From the NCBI GenBank assembly GCA_963739545.1, contig CAVUAT010000011.1:682001-746000 (forward strand): a stretch of DNA of 64,000 nt, read 5' to 3'. The stretch comes from CAVUAT01 sp963739545 (GTDB lineage: Bacteria > Actinomycetota > Thermoleophilia > Solirubrobacterales > 70-9). Shown one piece after another: positions 46,846 through 57,554 of this stretch. The translations under genes and the position numbers were made by a program. A model generated the notes under the pieces. It was not told the DNA's origin, searched no databases, and was given only the letters and a program-made list of their open reading frames with translations. How positions within the stretch are numbered: position 1 is the first letter of the stretch; each line of letters begins with the position of its first letter.

Positions 46846-47420
46846 CGCGAGAGCTCCAACACCTCGGCCACCGCGCGTTCGAGGTCCTCGAGGCTGCCGT
46901 CGTTGCGGATCACGTGGTCGGCGCGCTCGGCCTTCTCGTCCTGGCTCAGCTGCCTCGCCTCGCGCCCCTCGAGCCCCGGCTGCCCGCGCTCGGCGAGGCG
47001 GCGCTCGCGGAGCTCGTCGTCGGCGATGACGGCGAGCGTCTCGTCGAAGCCGGCCTCCATCCCCGCCTCGAAGAGCAGCGGCACCTCGAGCACCGCCACC
47101 TCGACCTCGGGCCCCAGACCCGCGCGCCAGTCGGCGACGGTCTGCCCGACGCGCGGATGGGTCTCGGACTCGAGCCAGGCGAGCTGCGCCGGGTTGTTGA
47201 AGACGACCTCGGCGACGCGCGCCCTGTCGACCGGCGCACCCTCGGGGGCCACCTCCTCGCCCCAGCGGGCCGCCAGCAGCGCGCGCACGTCCTCGCGCTC
47301 TAGGACCTCGTGAGCGACCTGGTCGGTTGAGATCGTCGCGGCTCCGAGCCTCGACGCCGCGGCGAGCGCCTCGGACTTACCCGCACCTATCCCACCGGTG
47401 AGCCCGATGAAGCGAGTCAA
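46842..47420 (-). CDS. coaE: Dephospho-CoA kinase
   Basis: About 192 residues, last enzyme of CoA synthesis. RFIGLTGGIGAGKSEALAA is the P-loop; ATISTDQVAHEVLE and VAVLEVPLLFEAGME are the substrate and lid regions; TLAVIADDELRERRLAERG and HVIRNDGSLEDL complete the family pattern. I start it at the TTG at 47418-47420, 10 nt after the S1 tail's stop; the longer frame to 47498 would run into that tail. Its stop overlaps the mini-ORF. With the pan operon it represents both ends of CoA synthesis in this window. Confidence 0.93.
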   Translation of the reverse strand: MTRFIGLTGGIGAGKSEALAAASRLGAATISTDQVAHEVLEREDVRALLAARWGEEVAPEGAPVDRARVAEVVFNNPAQLAWLESETHPRVGQTVADWRAGLGPEVEVAVLEVPLLFEAGMEAGFDETLAVIADDELRERRLAERGQPGLEGREARQLSQDEKAERADHVIRNDGSLEDLERAVAEVLELSR

Positions 47421-47430
47421 GAGCCCTGGC

Positions 47431-49015
47431 TTACGCTTCTTCGGGTGCCGGCTCCTCGGCGGGCTCCTCCGTCGGCGTCTCAGCCGGCGGCGGCACATCT
47501 GTGGGCTCGTCCGCGGGGACCTCGGCCGGAGGCGGGTCCGAGGCGGGAGCCTCTGCGGGAGGATCGACCGGCGGCGCCTCTGCGGGCGGGTCCGCGGGCG
47601 GCGCCTCGACCGGGGTCTCGCCCGGTACTTCGGCGCTCAGCTCCTCCGCATCAGTCTCGGCAGCGGTCTCTTCGGCGGCCGGCTCCTCGGCTTGGCGCGG
47701 CGTCGGCGTCGGCAGGCGGCGCTGCCACCTCGCCCTCGGGGAGCTCCTCGACCTCGACGGCGGCCGCCTCCTCCTCTGCTACGTCGGCGACCTCTATCGA
47801 GGCCGCCTCCTCGGGCGGGTAGCCCTCGAGCACCTGGCCCTCGACGCGCTTGACGCTCAGCGAGAGGCGGCGGCGGGTGTCGTCGACCTCGAGGACCTTC
47901 ACCTGGACCTCGTCGCCGGGCCGAACGACCTCGGCGGGGCTCTCGACGTGGTGCTGGGCGAGCTCGGAGATGTGGACGAGGCCCTCGACGCCCGGAAGGA
48001 TCTGCACGAAGGCGCCGAAGGCGACGATCTTGGTCACCTTGCCGTCGACCGTGTCGCCCTCCTTGTACTCGTTGAGGACCTTCTGCCACGGGTCCTCCTG
48101 CGTCTGCTTGAGTCCGAGCGAGATCCGCTGGCGGTCGCGGTCGATGTCGAGCACCTTGACGTTGACGGTGTCGCCGATCGACAGGACCTCTGAAGGATGG
48201 TTGACGTGGCTCCAGCTGAGCTCGGAGATGTGGATGAGGCCGTCGATGCCCTCGAGGTCGACGAACGCGCCGAAGTCGACGATGTTCGAGATCTTGCCCT
48301 CGACCTCCTGGCCGGGCTCGAGCTTGCCCAGGATCTGCTCGCGGACCTCCTTGCGCTCCTCCTCGAGCACGGCGCGGCGCGAGAGCACCACGTTGTTGCG
48401 CGAGCGATTCAGCTCGATGACCTTGCATTCGAGCTTCGTGCCCATGAACTCGTCGAGGTTCTGGACGCGGCGGATGTCGACCAGCGAGGCCGGCAGGAAG
48501 CCGCGTACGCCGAGGTCCAGGATCAGGCCGCCCTTGACGACCTCGATGACCGTGCCCTCGACGGGGGTGCCGGACTCAGCGGCGGCCTCGATGCGACGCC
48601 AGGCCTTCTCGAAGCGGGCGCGCTTCTTGGAGAGGATCAGGCGACCCTCCTGGTCCTCCTTGGTCAGGACCAGCGCGTCGACCTCCTCGCCGAGCTCAAC
48701 CTCCTCCTCGGGCTTGACCGTCTTGCGGATCGAGAGCTCGTTCGAAGGAATGACGCCCTCGGACTTGTAGCCGATGTCGACGAGGACCTCGTCCTGATCG
48801 ATACGAACCACCTTGCCGTTCACGACGTCCCCCTCCTCGAAGGGGTGGATCGTCGCGTCGTAGTTCGGGACCAGCTTGCCGTCGACCTCGATCAGGAGAT
48901 CCTGCGAGGCAGCGCCGTTTTCAGCCGCGGCGGGAGCCTCGGTGGCGACTGGAGCCTGCTCGGAGACCTCGGGTGCCTCGGTCTGGGCGTCGGTGGTTGC
49001 TTCGGTCGGGGACAC
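47431..49015 (-). CDS. rpsA: 30S ribosomal protein S1, tail frameshifted as read
   Basis: Four S1 RNA-binding domains are visible at about residues 55-125, 145-210, 228-297 and 315-385 (for example VVNGKVVRIDQDEVLVDIGY; GKISNIVDFGAFVDLEGIDG). The read frame ends at 47651 with an odd basic tail (RGAGRRRDRCRD). One base change at about 47690-47703 opens a long acidic Pro/Glu/Ala tail (AEETAAETDAEELSAEVPGE and on) that stops at TAA 47431-47433, just before coaE. That acidic tail is the likelier real end. The GTG start is at 49013-49015. Confidence 0.9.
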
Positions 49016-49044
49016 GAGCGGGACAGTTTGGCAAAGAACGGAAG

Positions 49045-49200
49045 CTAGGACGTGCCCGCCTCGTCATAGCTGTAGAAGCCGCGGCCCGTCTTGCGGCCGA
49101 TGTGACCGGAGATCACCATCCGCTTCACGAGCGGGGGTGGGGCGTACTCGTCGCGCTTGAACTCCTCGTAGAGGTAATGGGCCCGCTCGCGATCGGCGGA
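49045..49200 (-). pseudogene. C-terminal remnant of a 3-hydroxybutyryl-CoA dehydrogenase
   Basis: About 45-50 codons (HYLYEEFKRDEYAPPPLVKR, then VISGHIGRKTGRGFYSYD) match the very end of 3-hydroxyacyl-CoA dehydrogenases of the HBDH type, which are about 285 residues long. The rest of the gene is missing: upstream on this strand the sequence runs into the promoter and start of the opposite flavoprotein gene. So this is a deletion remnant, not a full gene. Confidence 0.65.
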
Positions 49201-49226
49201 AGCCGGCCTTCGGGTACCCTCGGCCC

Positions 49227-50366
49227 ATGCCCAAGCGCGCCACAAAAAGGGGCTCCGAGAGGACGCCCCTGTCGGGCGAATACGACGTGATCGTCTGCGG
49301 CGCGAGCTTCGCAGGGCTGACCGTCGCGCGGCAGCTGACCGGCAGCGGGGCGCGGGTGCTGATGCTCGACCGCTACGAGATCGGCGAGCGCCAGACCTCG
49401 GCCTGCGGCGTTCCCACCGAGTGGCTGGTGAACATGGGCCTCGAGGGCTCCGCCAAGCAGGAGTTCCCCGCTTTGGTCGTCCACACCCCGCACGGCACCT
49501 CGCGCTACGAGCTGCCCTGGACCTTCTCGACCTTCGACTACCGCCAGCTCTGCAAGATCCTCGACGACCAGAACGACGCTGAGTTCGAGACGGCCAAGGT
49601 CAATGGCCGCACCGGAGACACCGTCCACACCGACCGCGGCGACGTCTCGGCGCCGCTGATCGTCGACGCGCTCGGCTGGCGCCGGATCCTGGCCTCTGAC
49701 GGCGGCTACCAGCCGCCCGACGCTCCGCTCTCGCGCGGGCTCGAGGTTCATCCCGACGGCGGCGCCGACGACCTTGAGCTCTGGATCGACCGCCGCTATG
49801 TGCCCGCCGGCTACGGCTGGCGCTTCCCCGCAGGCGGCGAGGAGCGGATCGGAGTGGGCTCCTTCGACCCGAAGTTCCACGTCAAGGACACGACCGTCCT
49901 GCTCTCCGACGACCTCGAGCGGCCCCCCGTCCGCTACCAGGGCAACTGGATCCCGCACAAGCTCCGCCCCGGCACCGAGGGCGAGATCTTCTTCGTCGGC
50001 GACTCGGCCGGCCACTGCCTGCCCCTGACCGCCGAGGGCATCAGGACGGCCTTCTACTTCGGGATCAAGCTCGGCGACGAGCTGCGCGCCGTCGTCGAGG
50101 GCAGGCAGGACCGCGCCGCGGCACTGCGCAACTACGGCGAGTTCACCGACGACCACGAGTGGAAGTTCCGCTGGATGCTGCGCGCCCAGAAGCTGGTCCC
50201 GAAGCTCCCCGCACGCCTGCAGCGGGTCGTGATCTGGGCGGTCGGCCGCCGCCGGTTCGTCCACTGGTCCTTCAACCACTACCTGAAGATCGCACCGCCC
50301 GAGTTCGCCGGCCCGGCCCCCGCGCCGCGCGAGGGCGCGGCCGAGCGCCTCACCGCCGCTGCCTGA
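49227..50366 (+). CDS. FAD-dependent oxidoreductase, geranylgeranyl-reductase-like
   Basis: 379 residues. DVIVCGASFAGLTVARQL is the FAD-binding Rossmann loop, RQTSACGVPTEWLV the conserved Cys-containing substrate motif, and FVGDSAGHCLPLTAEGIRTA the second FAD site, as in the geranylgeranyl reductase family of the PHBH-type flavoproteins. A prenyl-chain or quinone substrate is likely but not fixed. The C-terminal about 60 residues are basic and may contact the membrane. The N terminus displaces a truncated dehydrogenase gene on the other strand. Confidence 0.85.
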   Translation: MPKRATKRGSERTPLSGEYDVIVCGASFAGLTVARQLTGSGARVLMLDRYEIGERQTSACGVPTEWLVNMGLEGSAKQEFPALVVHTPHGTSRYELPWTFSTFDYRQLCKILDDQNDAEFETAKVNGRTGDTVHTDRGDVSAPLIVDALGWRRILASDGGYQPPDAPLSRGLEVHPDGGADDLELWIDRRYVPAGYGWRFPAGGEERIGVGSFDPKFHVKDTTVLLSDDLERPPVRYQGNWIPHKLRPGTEGEIFFVGDSAGHCLPLTAEGIRTAFYFGIKLGDELRAVVEGRQDRAAALRNYGEFTDDHEWKFRWMLRAQKLVPKLPARLQRVVIWAVGRRRFVHWSFNHYLKIAPPEFAGPAPAPREGAAERLTAAA

Positions 50367-50374
50367 CGACGCCG

Positions 50375-51460
50375 GTGGCCTCCGCGCTGGAGCTCTCCGA
50401 CCGCGAGCTGCGCCTGCTGCGCACGGGCTCCCAGCGGCTGTTTCCCGGTCAGGGCGCCAAGTCGGTGGCGGCTGCTGCGAAAGCGGCCCTGACGATCCAG
50501 GCCCAGGACGTGCCGGCGGCGACCCTCGGAGTCCGCGTGCGCACGGCCGGCCTCACCGAGGCCAAGGCGAGGCGCCAGGCGGAGTCGGCGAGCTCGTGCC
50601 GTTCGTGGTTGATGCGCAACACCATCTTCCTCTTTGCGAGCTCCGACCTCGCGTGGATGCGTCCCCTGCTCGCCGAGCGACCGCTGGCGCAGGCCGACAA
50701 GCGCTTCGGCGAGCTCGGCATGAAGGCCGACATCGAACGGACCATGGACTCGCTGTCGAAGCGCCTCGCGCGCGGGCCTGTGCCCCGTGACGAGCTGCGA
50801 GAGATGCTCGCCGAGCGGGGCCACACGGAGCCCCAGTGCTTCTACTGGGCGGGCCAGGCCGCCGCGCTGAGGGGGGTCCTCGTGGTGAGCCCCGCGCTCG
50901 ATCAGAAGGCAGGGTTCGCCGCGGCGCCGCCGAGCGATGACCTCCCTGACCGCGATCAGGCGCTCGGCAGGCTCGTCCGCCGCTACCTCGACGCCTACGG
51001 GCCGGCGACGGTCGAGGACTTCGCCTACTTCTTCAAGATGCCGAAGGCCGATGCTCGCGCCGGCTGGGAGCGCGCCGGACGCACCGTGGAGGTGCACACG
51101 TCGGCTGGTCCCATGACCGCGCTTGCGCGGACCCTGAGCGATCCAGTCGGCGACGACCCCGTGATCCGGCTCCTTCCCGCCTACGATCACTACCTCCTCG
51201 GCTGGAACCGCGGCCGCGAGCTGACGGTCCCACGGGCGCACCAGTCGGCCGTCTATCCAGGCGCGGGCTACATCAAGGCGACGGCCTTCCTGGATGGCCT
51301 CGCGTTCGCAACCTGGAAGCTCACAGGCAAGCGGGACTCGCTGCTCGTCGAGGTCGAGCCCTTCGACCGCCTTCCTCGCGGCGCCAGGCAGGGTCTCGAG
51401 CGCGAGGTCGCTGACATCGGGCGTTACTTCGAGGCGGACGCAGAGCTGCGAATCGGGTAA
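50375..51460 (+). CDS. AlkZ-like winged-helix protein, putative DNA glycosylase
   Basis: 361 residues. The family of tandem winged helices (HTH_42) that includes AlkZ/YcaQ crosslink-repair glycosylases. The segment LTIQAQDVPAATLGVR contains the Q-x-Q motif that forms the active site in AlkZ. AYDHYLLGWN near residue 270 and the C-terminal GYIKATAFLDGLAFATWKL are also family-like. GTG start at 50375, 9 nt after the flavoprotein stop. Several HTH_42 proteins are uncharacterised, so the substrate lesion is uncertain. Confidence 0.78.
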   Translation: MASALELSDRELRLLRTGSQRLFPGQGAKSVAAAAKAALTIQAQDVPAATLGVRVRTAGLTEAKARRQAESASSCRSWLMRNTIFLFASSDLAWMRPLLAERPLAQADKRFGELGMKADIERTMDSLSKRLARGPVPRDELREMLAERGHTEPQCFYWAGQAAALRGVLVVSPALDQKAGFAAAPPSDDLPDRDQALGRLVRRYLDAYGPATVEDFAYFFKMPKADARAGWERAGRTVEVHTSAGPMTALARTLSDPVGDDPVIRLLPAYDHYLLGWNRGRELTVPRAHQSAVYPGAGYIKATAFLDGLAFATWKLTGKRDSLLVEVEPFDRLPRGARQGLEREVADIGRYFEADAELRIG

Positions 51461-51469
51461 CGATGAAAC

Positions 51470-51907
51470 TCAGCGCACAACCAGGTACGTGCCCGCGAGC
51501 AGCAGCGCGACTCCGAGCACGCGTTCCCAGCTGAGAGGGGTTTCCTCGAGCCCGAGCACGCCGAAGCGATCGAGCACTACCGAGAGGGTGAGTTGGCCGG
51601 TGACCGTAGCCGCTGCGACACCGCCAGCCCCGATCTCGTCCACGAGGACGAGCGCCGTAAACACATATGCGGCCCCGAGCAGTCCGCCGATCAGGTAGTA
51701 CCAGGGGACGCCGGCCGCCTCACCGACACCGCCGGCCTTCCCGCTGAGGATGAGGATGGCGGCCAGCAGGATCGCGCCGGCCGCGAACGAGATGAAGGCG
51801 GCCGCGAAGCTACCGGTCGCCTTTCCCAGGTTGGCGTTGATCGGCGCCTGAAGCGCGATCAGGCCGCCGACGACGGCCATCAGAAAGACGGCTAACCCCT
51901 TGTCCAC
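51470..51907 (-). CDS. DMT-superfamily membrane protein (DUF606/YdcZ)
   Basis: 145 residues with five hydrophobic segments, such as LAVFLMAVVGGLIALQAPIN, FISFAAGAILLAAILIL and WYYLIGGLLGAAYVFTALVL. GQLTLSVVLDRFGVLGLEETP and RVLGVALLLAGTYLVVR complete the DUF606 pattern, a half-size member of the drug/metabolite transporter superfamily. Such proteins usually dimerise. The substrate is unknown. It converges on the AlkZ-like gene with a 9-nt gap. Confidence 0.85.
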   Translation of the reverse strand: MDKGLAVFLMAVVGGLIALQAPINANLGKATGSFAAAFISFAAGAILLAAILILSGKAGGVGEAAGVPWYYLIGGLLGAAYVFTALVLVDEIGAGGVAAATVTGQLTLSVVLDRFGVLGLEETPLSWERVLGVALLLAGTYLVVR

Positions 51908-51925
51908 CTGCCGGAGGCTACTTCG

Positions 51926-52204
51926 CTACTTCGGCTCGGGCCGGGCCTCGCCGGGCCAGCGGCCGCTCCAGCGCTGGAACCCGCGGCGGGCGCCGTGCTC
52001 GGCGATCCCGCGAACGGCTCGGAAGATCGCGCCCTGGATCGCCATGGCGAGGACGAGCTTGACCCACGAGATCTCGCGGTGCTCGGGCTCGGGCGGCTCC
52101 TCGTCGTCGATCAGCTTCCAGATCTGGTCGAAGGCGACCTTGCCGGCGAACCCCGCAGCAAGGCCAGCGGCGATGCCGATGGGCGTGAACATGATCTTCT
52201 CCAT
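51926..52204 (-). CDS. DUF4235 family membrane protein
   Basis: About 92 residues. MFTPIGIAAGLAAGFAGKVA, FDQIWKLIDDEEPPEP and LAMAIQGAIFRAVRGIAEHG, then GFQRWSGRWPGE, match DUF4235, a small two-helix actinobacterial membrane protein of unknown function. The ATG at 52202-52204 has GGGGAG upstream. It starts 37 nt after the polA stop and may be cotranscribed with it. Confidence 0.83.
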   Translation of the reverse strand: MEKIMFTPIGIAAGLAAGFAGKVAFDQIWKLIDDEEPPEPEHREISWVKLVLAMAIQGAIFRAVRGIAEHGARRGFQRWSGRWPGEARPEPK

Positions 52205-52241
52205 GCCGCGTGTCTCCCCGCCCAGCACGAAGCCGAAACAG

Positions 52242-54908
52242 CTACTTGGCCGCGAGCCAGTCGGGGCCGACGCCCACGTCGGCCGCAAGCGGGGGGTCGA
52301 GCTCGAACGCGGTGCGCATCTCGCGCTCCACGAGCTCGCCCGCCGTTTCCATTTCCGCGGCGGGCCCCTCGAACAGGAGCTCGTCGTGGATCTGGAGGAC
52401 GAGCCGCGTCGTCAGGTCGGACTCGGCCAGCGCCCGGTGCGCGTTGACCATCGCGATCTTGATGATGTCCGCCGAGGTCCCCTGGATCGGCATGTTCACC
52501 GCGAGCCGCTCGCCCTGGCTGCGGGTCTGGGGACGCCCGGACTTCAGCTCGGGGATCGGGCGCCGACGGCCGAGGAGCGTCGTCACGTAGCCGTCCTCGC
52601 GCGCCTTCACGACCGTCTCGGTGATGTAGCGCTTCACCGCTGGGAAGCGCTCGAAGTAGCGGTCGATGTAGGCCCCGGCCTCGTCCTGGCCGATGTTAAG
52701 CCGCTCCGAGAGCCCGTACGCCGAGAGCCCGTACGCGATGCCGTAGTTGACCATCTTCGCCTTGGAGCGATCCGACGGGCTGACCTTCTCGGGGTCGGCG
52801 CCGAGGACCTCAGCGGCGGTCGCGGTGTGGATGTCGTCGCCGCGAGCGAAAATCTCGCGCAGCGCGTCCTCGCCGGCGATGTGGGCCAGGATCCGCAGCT
52901 CGATCTGGTTGTAGTCCGCCGACAGCAGCCGCTCCCCGCGCGGGGCGACGAAGCACGAGCGGATCGGGCGCCCCTCCTCGCTTCGGATCGGGATGTTCTG
53001 GAGGTTCGGGTTGGTGCTCGAGAGGCGCCCCGTCGCCGTCGCCGTCTGGTTGAAGGTGGTGTGGATGCGCCCCGTGTCGGGATCGATCAGCTCGGGGAGC
53101 GCGTCGAGGTAGGTGCTCTTCAGCTTGGTCAGCTCGCGCCAGGTTTCGATCTTGGGAACGATCTCGTGCTCATCGCGGATCTGGCCGAGCACCCTGGCGT
53201 CGGTCGAGAAGCCCGTCTTGCCGCGGCGCTTCTTGGTCAGCTCGAGGTCGACGAACAGGACCTCGGCGAGCTGCTGTGGGGACCCGATCGTGAACTCCCT
53301 CCCTGCGAGCTTGAAGATGTCGGCCTCGAGCTGCGCGATCCGCTTCTCGAATCCCTCCCCGATCTCGGCCAGGCGCTTCGCGTCGAGCTTGACGCCGGTG
53401 CGCTCGACCTCGGCCAGCACCTCGACGAGCGGCATCTCGACCTCGTCCATGAGGCGCTCGAGCCCGTTCTCCTTCATCGACCTGCGCTGCAGGGCCGCCA
53501 GCTCCCAGACCAGCCGCGCCTCGGCGGCCGCGTCGGCGATCTCCTCCTCCTCGGACTCGGCCCCGAGCTCCATCTGGCCGTCGCCGTCGCTCTCCGCCTT
53601 CGCGGCGGCTTCGGCGACCTCGCTCGCCGCGGCGAGGCCGCGCTGTGCCGCGATCTCGGGGAGGTCGTATGTGCGGCGGGCCGGGTCCAGCAGGTAGGCG
53701 CCGACCATCGTGTCGTGGTGGAGGTCCAGGCCCTCGTCGCCGGCGCCCGCGAGCAGGCCGTGCCGGGCGCCGCCCCCGAGCGACTTGATGTCGTGGCCGA
53801 GGATCGGGCGCCCGCGAAGCTGCTCCGCGAGCTCGGAGGCCTCGCCATAGTCACCGGTGACGACCTTGTCGGCGTCGGCCCCGGCCCAGCGGTCACCGGC
53901 GATCGCGATCGCCGCCGGCCCCGGTGCCAGGTCCCCGGGTGTCCCCTCAACCGCCGCGACCTCGATCTCCTCCTCGACCTCGGCGTCGGGGACGTAATCG
54001 GCGCCGAGCTCCTCCTCGAGGCGAGCGATGATCTGGCGCAGCTCGAACTCGCGCGCGAACTCGCGCAGCCGGCTGCGGTCCATGCGACGCGCCATCACCT
54101 CGTCGAGATCGAGCTCGAAGTCGATGTCGAAGACCATCGTCGCTAGCTGCTTCGAGATTCGCGCATCCTCGGCGTGGTTGACCAGGTTCTCCTTCCGCTT
54201 CGCGCCCGAGATGTTCTCGACGTTGGCGAGCACCTCCTCCAGCGAGCCGTACTCCTGCAGCAGCTGGGCTGCAGTCTTGTCGCCGATCCCGGGGACCCCG
54301 GGGATGTTGTCCGAGGTGTCCCCCTTTAGCCCGATCAGGTCGGTGACCAGCTCGGGCGGGACGCCGTAGCGCTCGATCACGCCTTCGGTGTCGTAGATCT
54401 TCGTGTCGGTGACACCGCGCGAGGTGGTCATCACCCGCACCCCGTCCTCGACCAGCTGGTAGACGTCGCGGTCGCCCGAAACCACCATCACGTCAGTCCC
54501 GTCCTCCCGGGCGCGCTTGACGAGCGAGGCGATCACGTCATCGGCCTCGAAGCCCTCGACCCTGACGTTCGAGAAGCCGAAGGCTTCGGCCAGGGGAATG
54601 AAGTGCGGCCACTGCTCCTTGAGCAGGTCCGGGCGGGACTTGCGCTGCGCCTTGTAGGGCTCGTAGGTCTTGTCGCGGCCGGACATGCCGGCGTCCCACG
54701 CGACCACCACCGCGGCCGGGTCATGGTCGATCAGCATCTTCGCGAACATCGACGCGAGCCCGTAGATCGCGTTCGTCGGACGCCCGTCGTGCGTCGCGAT
54801 CGACTCGGGCAGCGCGAAGAACGCGCGGTACGCGAGCGAGTTGCCGTCGATCAGAAACAGCTCGCCGTCGTTCTTGGCGGCTTTCTTCTTGGCCTTGGCG
54901 GCGGGCAC
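52242..54908 (-). CDS. polA: DNA polymerase I
   Basis: 888 residues. Residues 1-290 are the 5'-3' exonuclease (LFLIDGNSLAYRAFFALPE; VVSGDRDVYQLVEDGV; GLKGDTSDNIPGVPGIGDKT). Residues about 310-480 correspond to the 3'-5' exonuclease fold, but the DxE of motif I is absent (AIAIAGDRWAGAD), so proofreading is predicted lost. The polymerase domain has SSTNPNLQNIPIRS, SADYNQIELRILAHI, SKAKMVNYGIAYGLS and LVLQIHDELLFEGP. It is complete and unbroken. The protein fills gaps in excision repair and Okazaki processing. Confidence 0.96.
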   Translation of the reverse strand: MPAAKAKKKAAKNDGELFLIDGNSLAYRAFFALPESIATHDGRPTNAIYGLASMFAKMLIDHDPAAVVVAWDAGMSGRDKTYEPYKAQRKSRPDLLKEQWPHFIPLAEAFGFSNVRVEGFEADDVIASLVKRAREDGTDVMVVSGDRDVYQLVEDGVRVMTTSRGVTDTKIYDTEGVIERYGVPPELVTDLIGLKGDTSDNIPGVPGIGDKTAAQLLQEYGSLEEVLANVENISGAKRKENLVNHAEDARISKQLATMVFDIDFELDLDEVMARRMDRSRLREFAREFELRQIIARLEEELGADYVPDAEVEEEIEVAAVEGTPGDLAPGPAAIAIAGDRWAGADADKVVTGDYGEASELAEQLRGRPILGHDIKSLGGGARHGLLAGAGDEGLDLHHDTMVGAYLLDPARRTYDLPEIAAQRGLAAASEVAEAAAKAESDGDGQMELGAESEEEEIADAAAEARLVWELAALQRRSMKENGLERLMDEVEMPLVEVLAEVERTGVKLDAKRLAEIGEGFEKRIAQLEADIFKLAGREFTIGSPQQLAEVLFVDLELTKKRRGKTGFSTDARVLGQIRDEHEIVPKIETWRELTKLKSTYLDALPELIDPDTGRIHTTFNQTATATGRLSSTNPNLQNIPIRSEEGRPIRSCFVAPRGERLLSADYNQIELRILAHIAGEDALREIFARGDDIHTATAAEVLGADPEKVSPSDRSKAKMVNYGIAYGLSAYGLSERLNIGQDEAGAYIDRYFERFPAVKRYITETVVKAREDGYVTTLLGRRRPIPELKSGRPQTRSQGERLAVNMPIQGTSADIIKIAMVNAHRALAESDLTTRLVLQIHDELLFEGPAAEMETAGELVEREMRTAFELDPPLAADVGVGPDWLAAK

Positions 54909-54936
54909 CCCTCGATCCTACGAGGCAGCGCCGGGG

Positions 54937-56016
54937 TCAGCCAGAGGCGACCTTGGACGAGCCGAAGTCTGAAGTCGAGGCGTTGCCCTCGGGGTCCTCC
55001 ACGCGGACCTCGATCCTGTGTGCCGCCGTCAAGAACTTCCGGGGGACGTTCGTCGGGAGCTTGCGCCGGCCCGGCGCCCAGCCCCGGGTCGCGCGCTTTC
55101 GGATCAATCGCTTGCCGAGGTAGAAGCTCGCCGTCACCTTCACGTACTCCTGCGCCCGAACCTGGACCTTCACGCGCGACCTCCTCGCGCCGGGCCCCGG
55201 CAGGGTCACCGAGGTCGAGGCGTCCACCTCCTCGTCCAGCAGCTCACCTGGCCGCAGCTCATAGAGCCCCTGGACCGGGTTCGCGTTGACGACGCGCCCG
55301 GGCTCGCAGGTCGCCCGAAACGGGGCGAAGCGCTTGGTCGGGTGGTCGCCGAGGAACCAGTAGACGCCCGTCGGCACGATCGGCCAGACGACGCCCCCAT
55401 CGACCGAAGAGTTCGTCTGGTTGCGATCGGGGATCACGTACTCGTTGAAGTAAATCGGCTTGGGGAGCGACGGGAACGCCGTCGCAGTCGCGCCGGCCAC
55501 GCCGTGCGCGCCGAAGGCGACGAACTGGTCGAAGGTCAGGTCGCGCACCGCCTCGTTGACGAAGGTCGACACGACCGCGCAGTTGACGAGCTCGCCGTCG
55601 GGGCCGCGCGGGGCGCCGGTGATGCCCGCAAGCAGCACGTAGACGTCGTTCGTCGGCATCTGAAAGTTGACGCCGCGGATGTCCCGGCCGTGGCTCACCC
55701 AGGTCTGGAGGTAGATCCGGTGGTGGCCGGCGGCGTCCGCGTACGGCGTGAACCTCGTCCCGCCGGGAATCGTCAGCCGGTAGACGCCGTTGGCGTCCGA
55801 CACCGCTGAGAGACCCGGAAGCTCCGCCACCCTGACCGTCGCGCCCGCGATCGGGACTTGGTTGTCGAAGGTGTAGACGGTCCCGGTCATCGTGATGGGC
55901 GGGACGGCTTTCTTCTTCTTGCCCGCCGCAGAGGCCGAGCCGGGGGCGAGAGCGAGCGAGGCAGCCGCGATCAGGGCGGCCGCGGTTCGTGCGCCGGTGC
56001 GGGCGAAACGGCTCAT
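54937..56016 (-). CDS. Secreted protein with a carboxypeptidase-regulatory-like domain
   Basis: 359 residues. A signal peptide (TAAALIAAASLALAPGSASA) and a Lys-rich linker (GKKKKA) lead to a beta-sandwich like CarboxypepD_reg (TGTVYTFDNQVPIAGATVRV; VSDANGVYRLTIPGGTRFTP). The middle part (residues about 120-250) has no family I recognise. The C-terminal part resembles an immunoglobulin-like repeat (VKVTASFYLGKRLIRKRA; HRIEVRVEDPEGNAS). It is presumably extracellular. It is divergent from the malic enzyme gene by 56 nt. Confidence 0.7.
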   Translation of the reverse strand: MSRFARTGARTAAALIAAASLALAPGSASAAGKKKKAVPPITMTGTVYTFDNQVPIAGATVRVAELPGLSAVSDANGVYRLTIPGGTRFTPYADAAGHHRIYLQTWVSHGRDIRGVNFQMPTNDVYVLLAGITGAPRGPDGELVNCAVVSTFVNEAVRDLTFDQFVAFGAHGVAGATATAFPSLPKPIYFNEYVIPDRNQTNSSVDGGVVWPIVPTGVYWFLGDHPTKRFAPFRATCEPGRVVNANPVQGLYELRPGELLDEEVDASTSVTLPGPGARRSRVKVQVRAQEYVKVTASFYLGKRLIRKRATRGWAPGRRKLPTNVPRKFLTAAHRIEVRVEDPEGNASTSDFGSSKVASG

Positions 56017-56072
56017 GCGCCGACGCTAGCGGAACCGGGCCTGGGGGTCATGCGTGCCTATGATCAGCTGCC

Positions 56073-57542
<1,470 letters not shown>

Positions 57543-57554
57543 AGTCCCGCGCCC

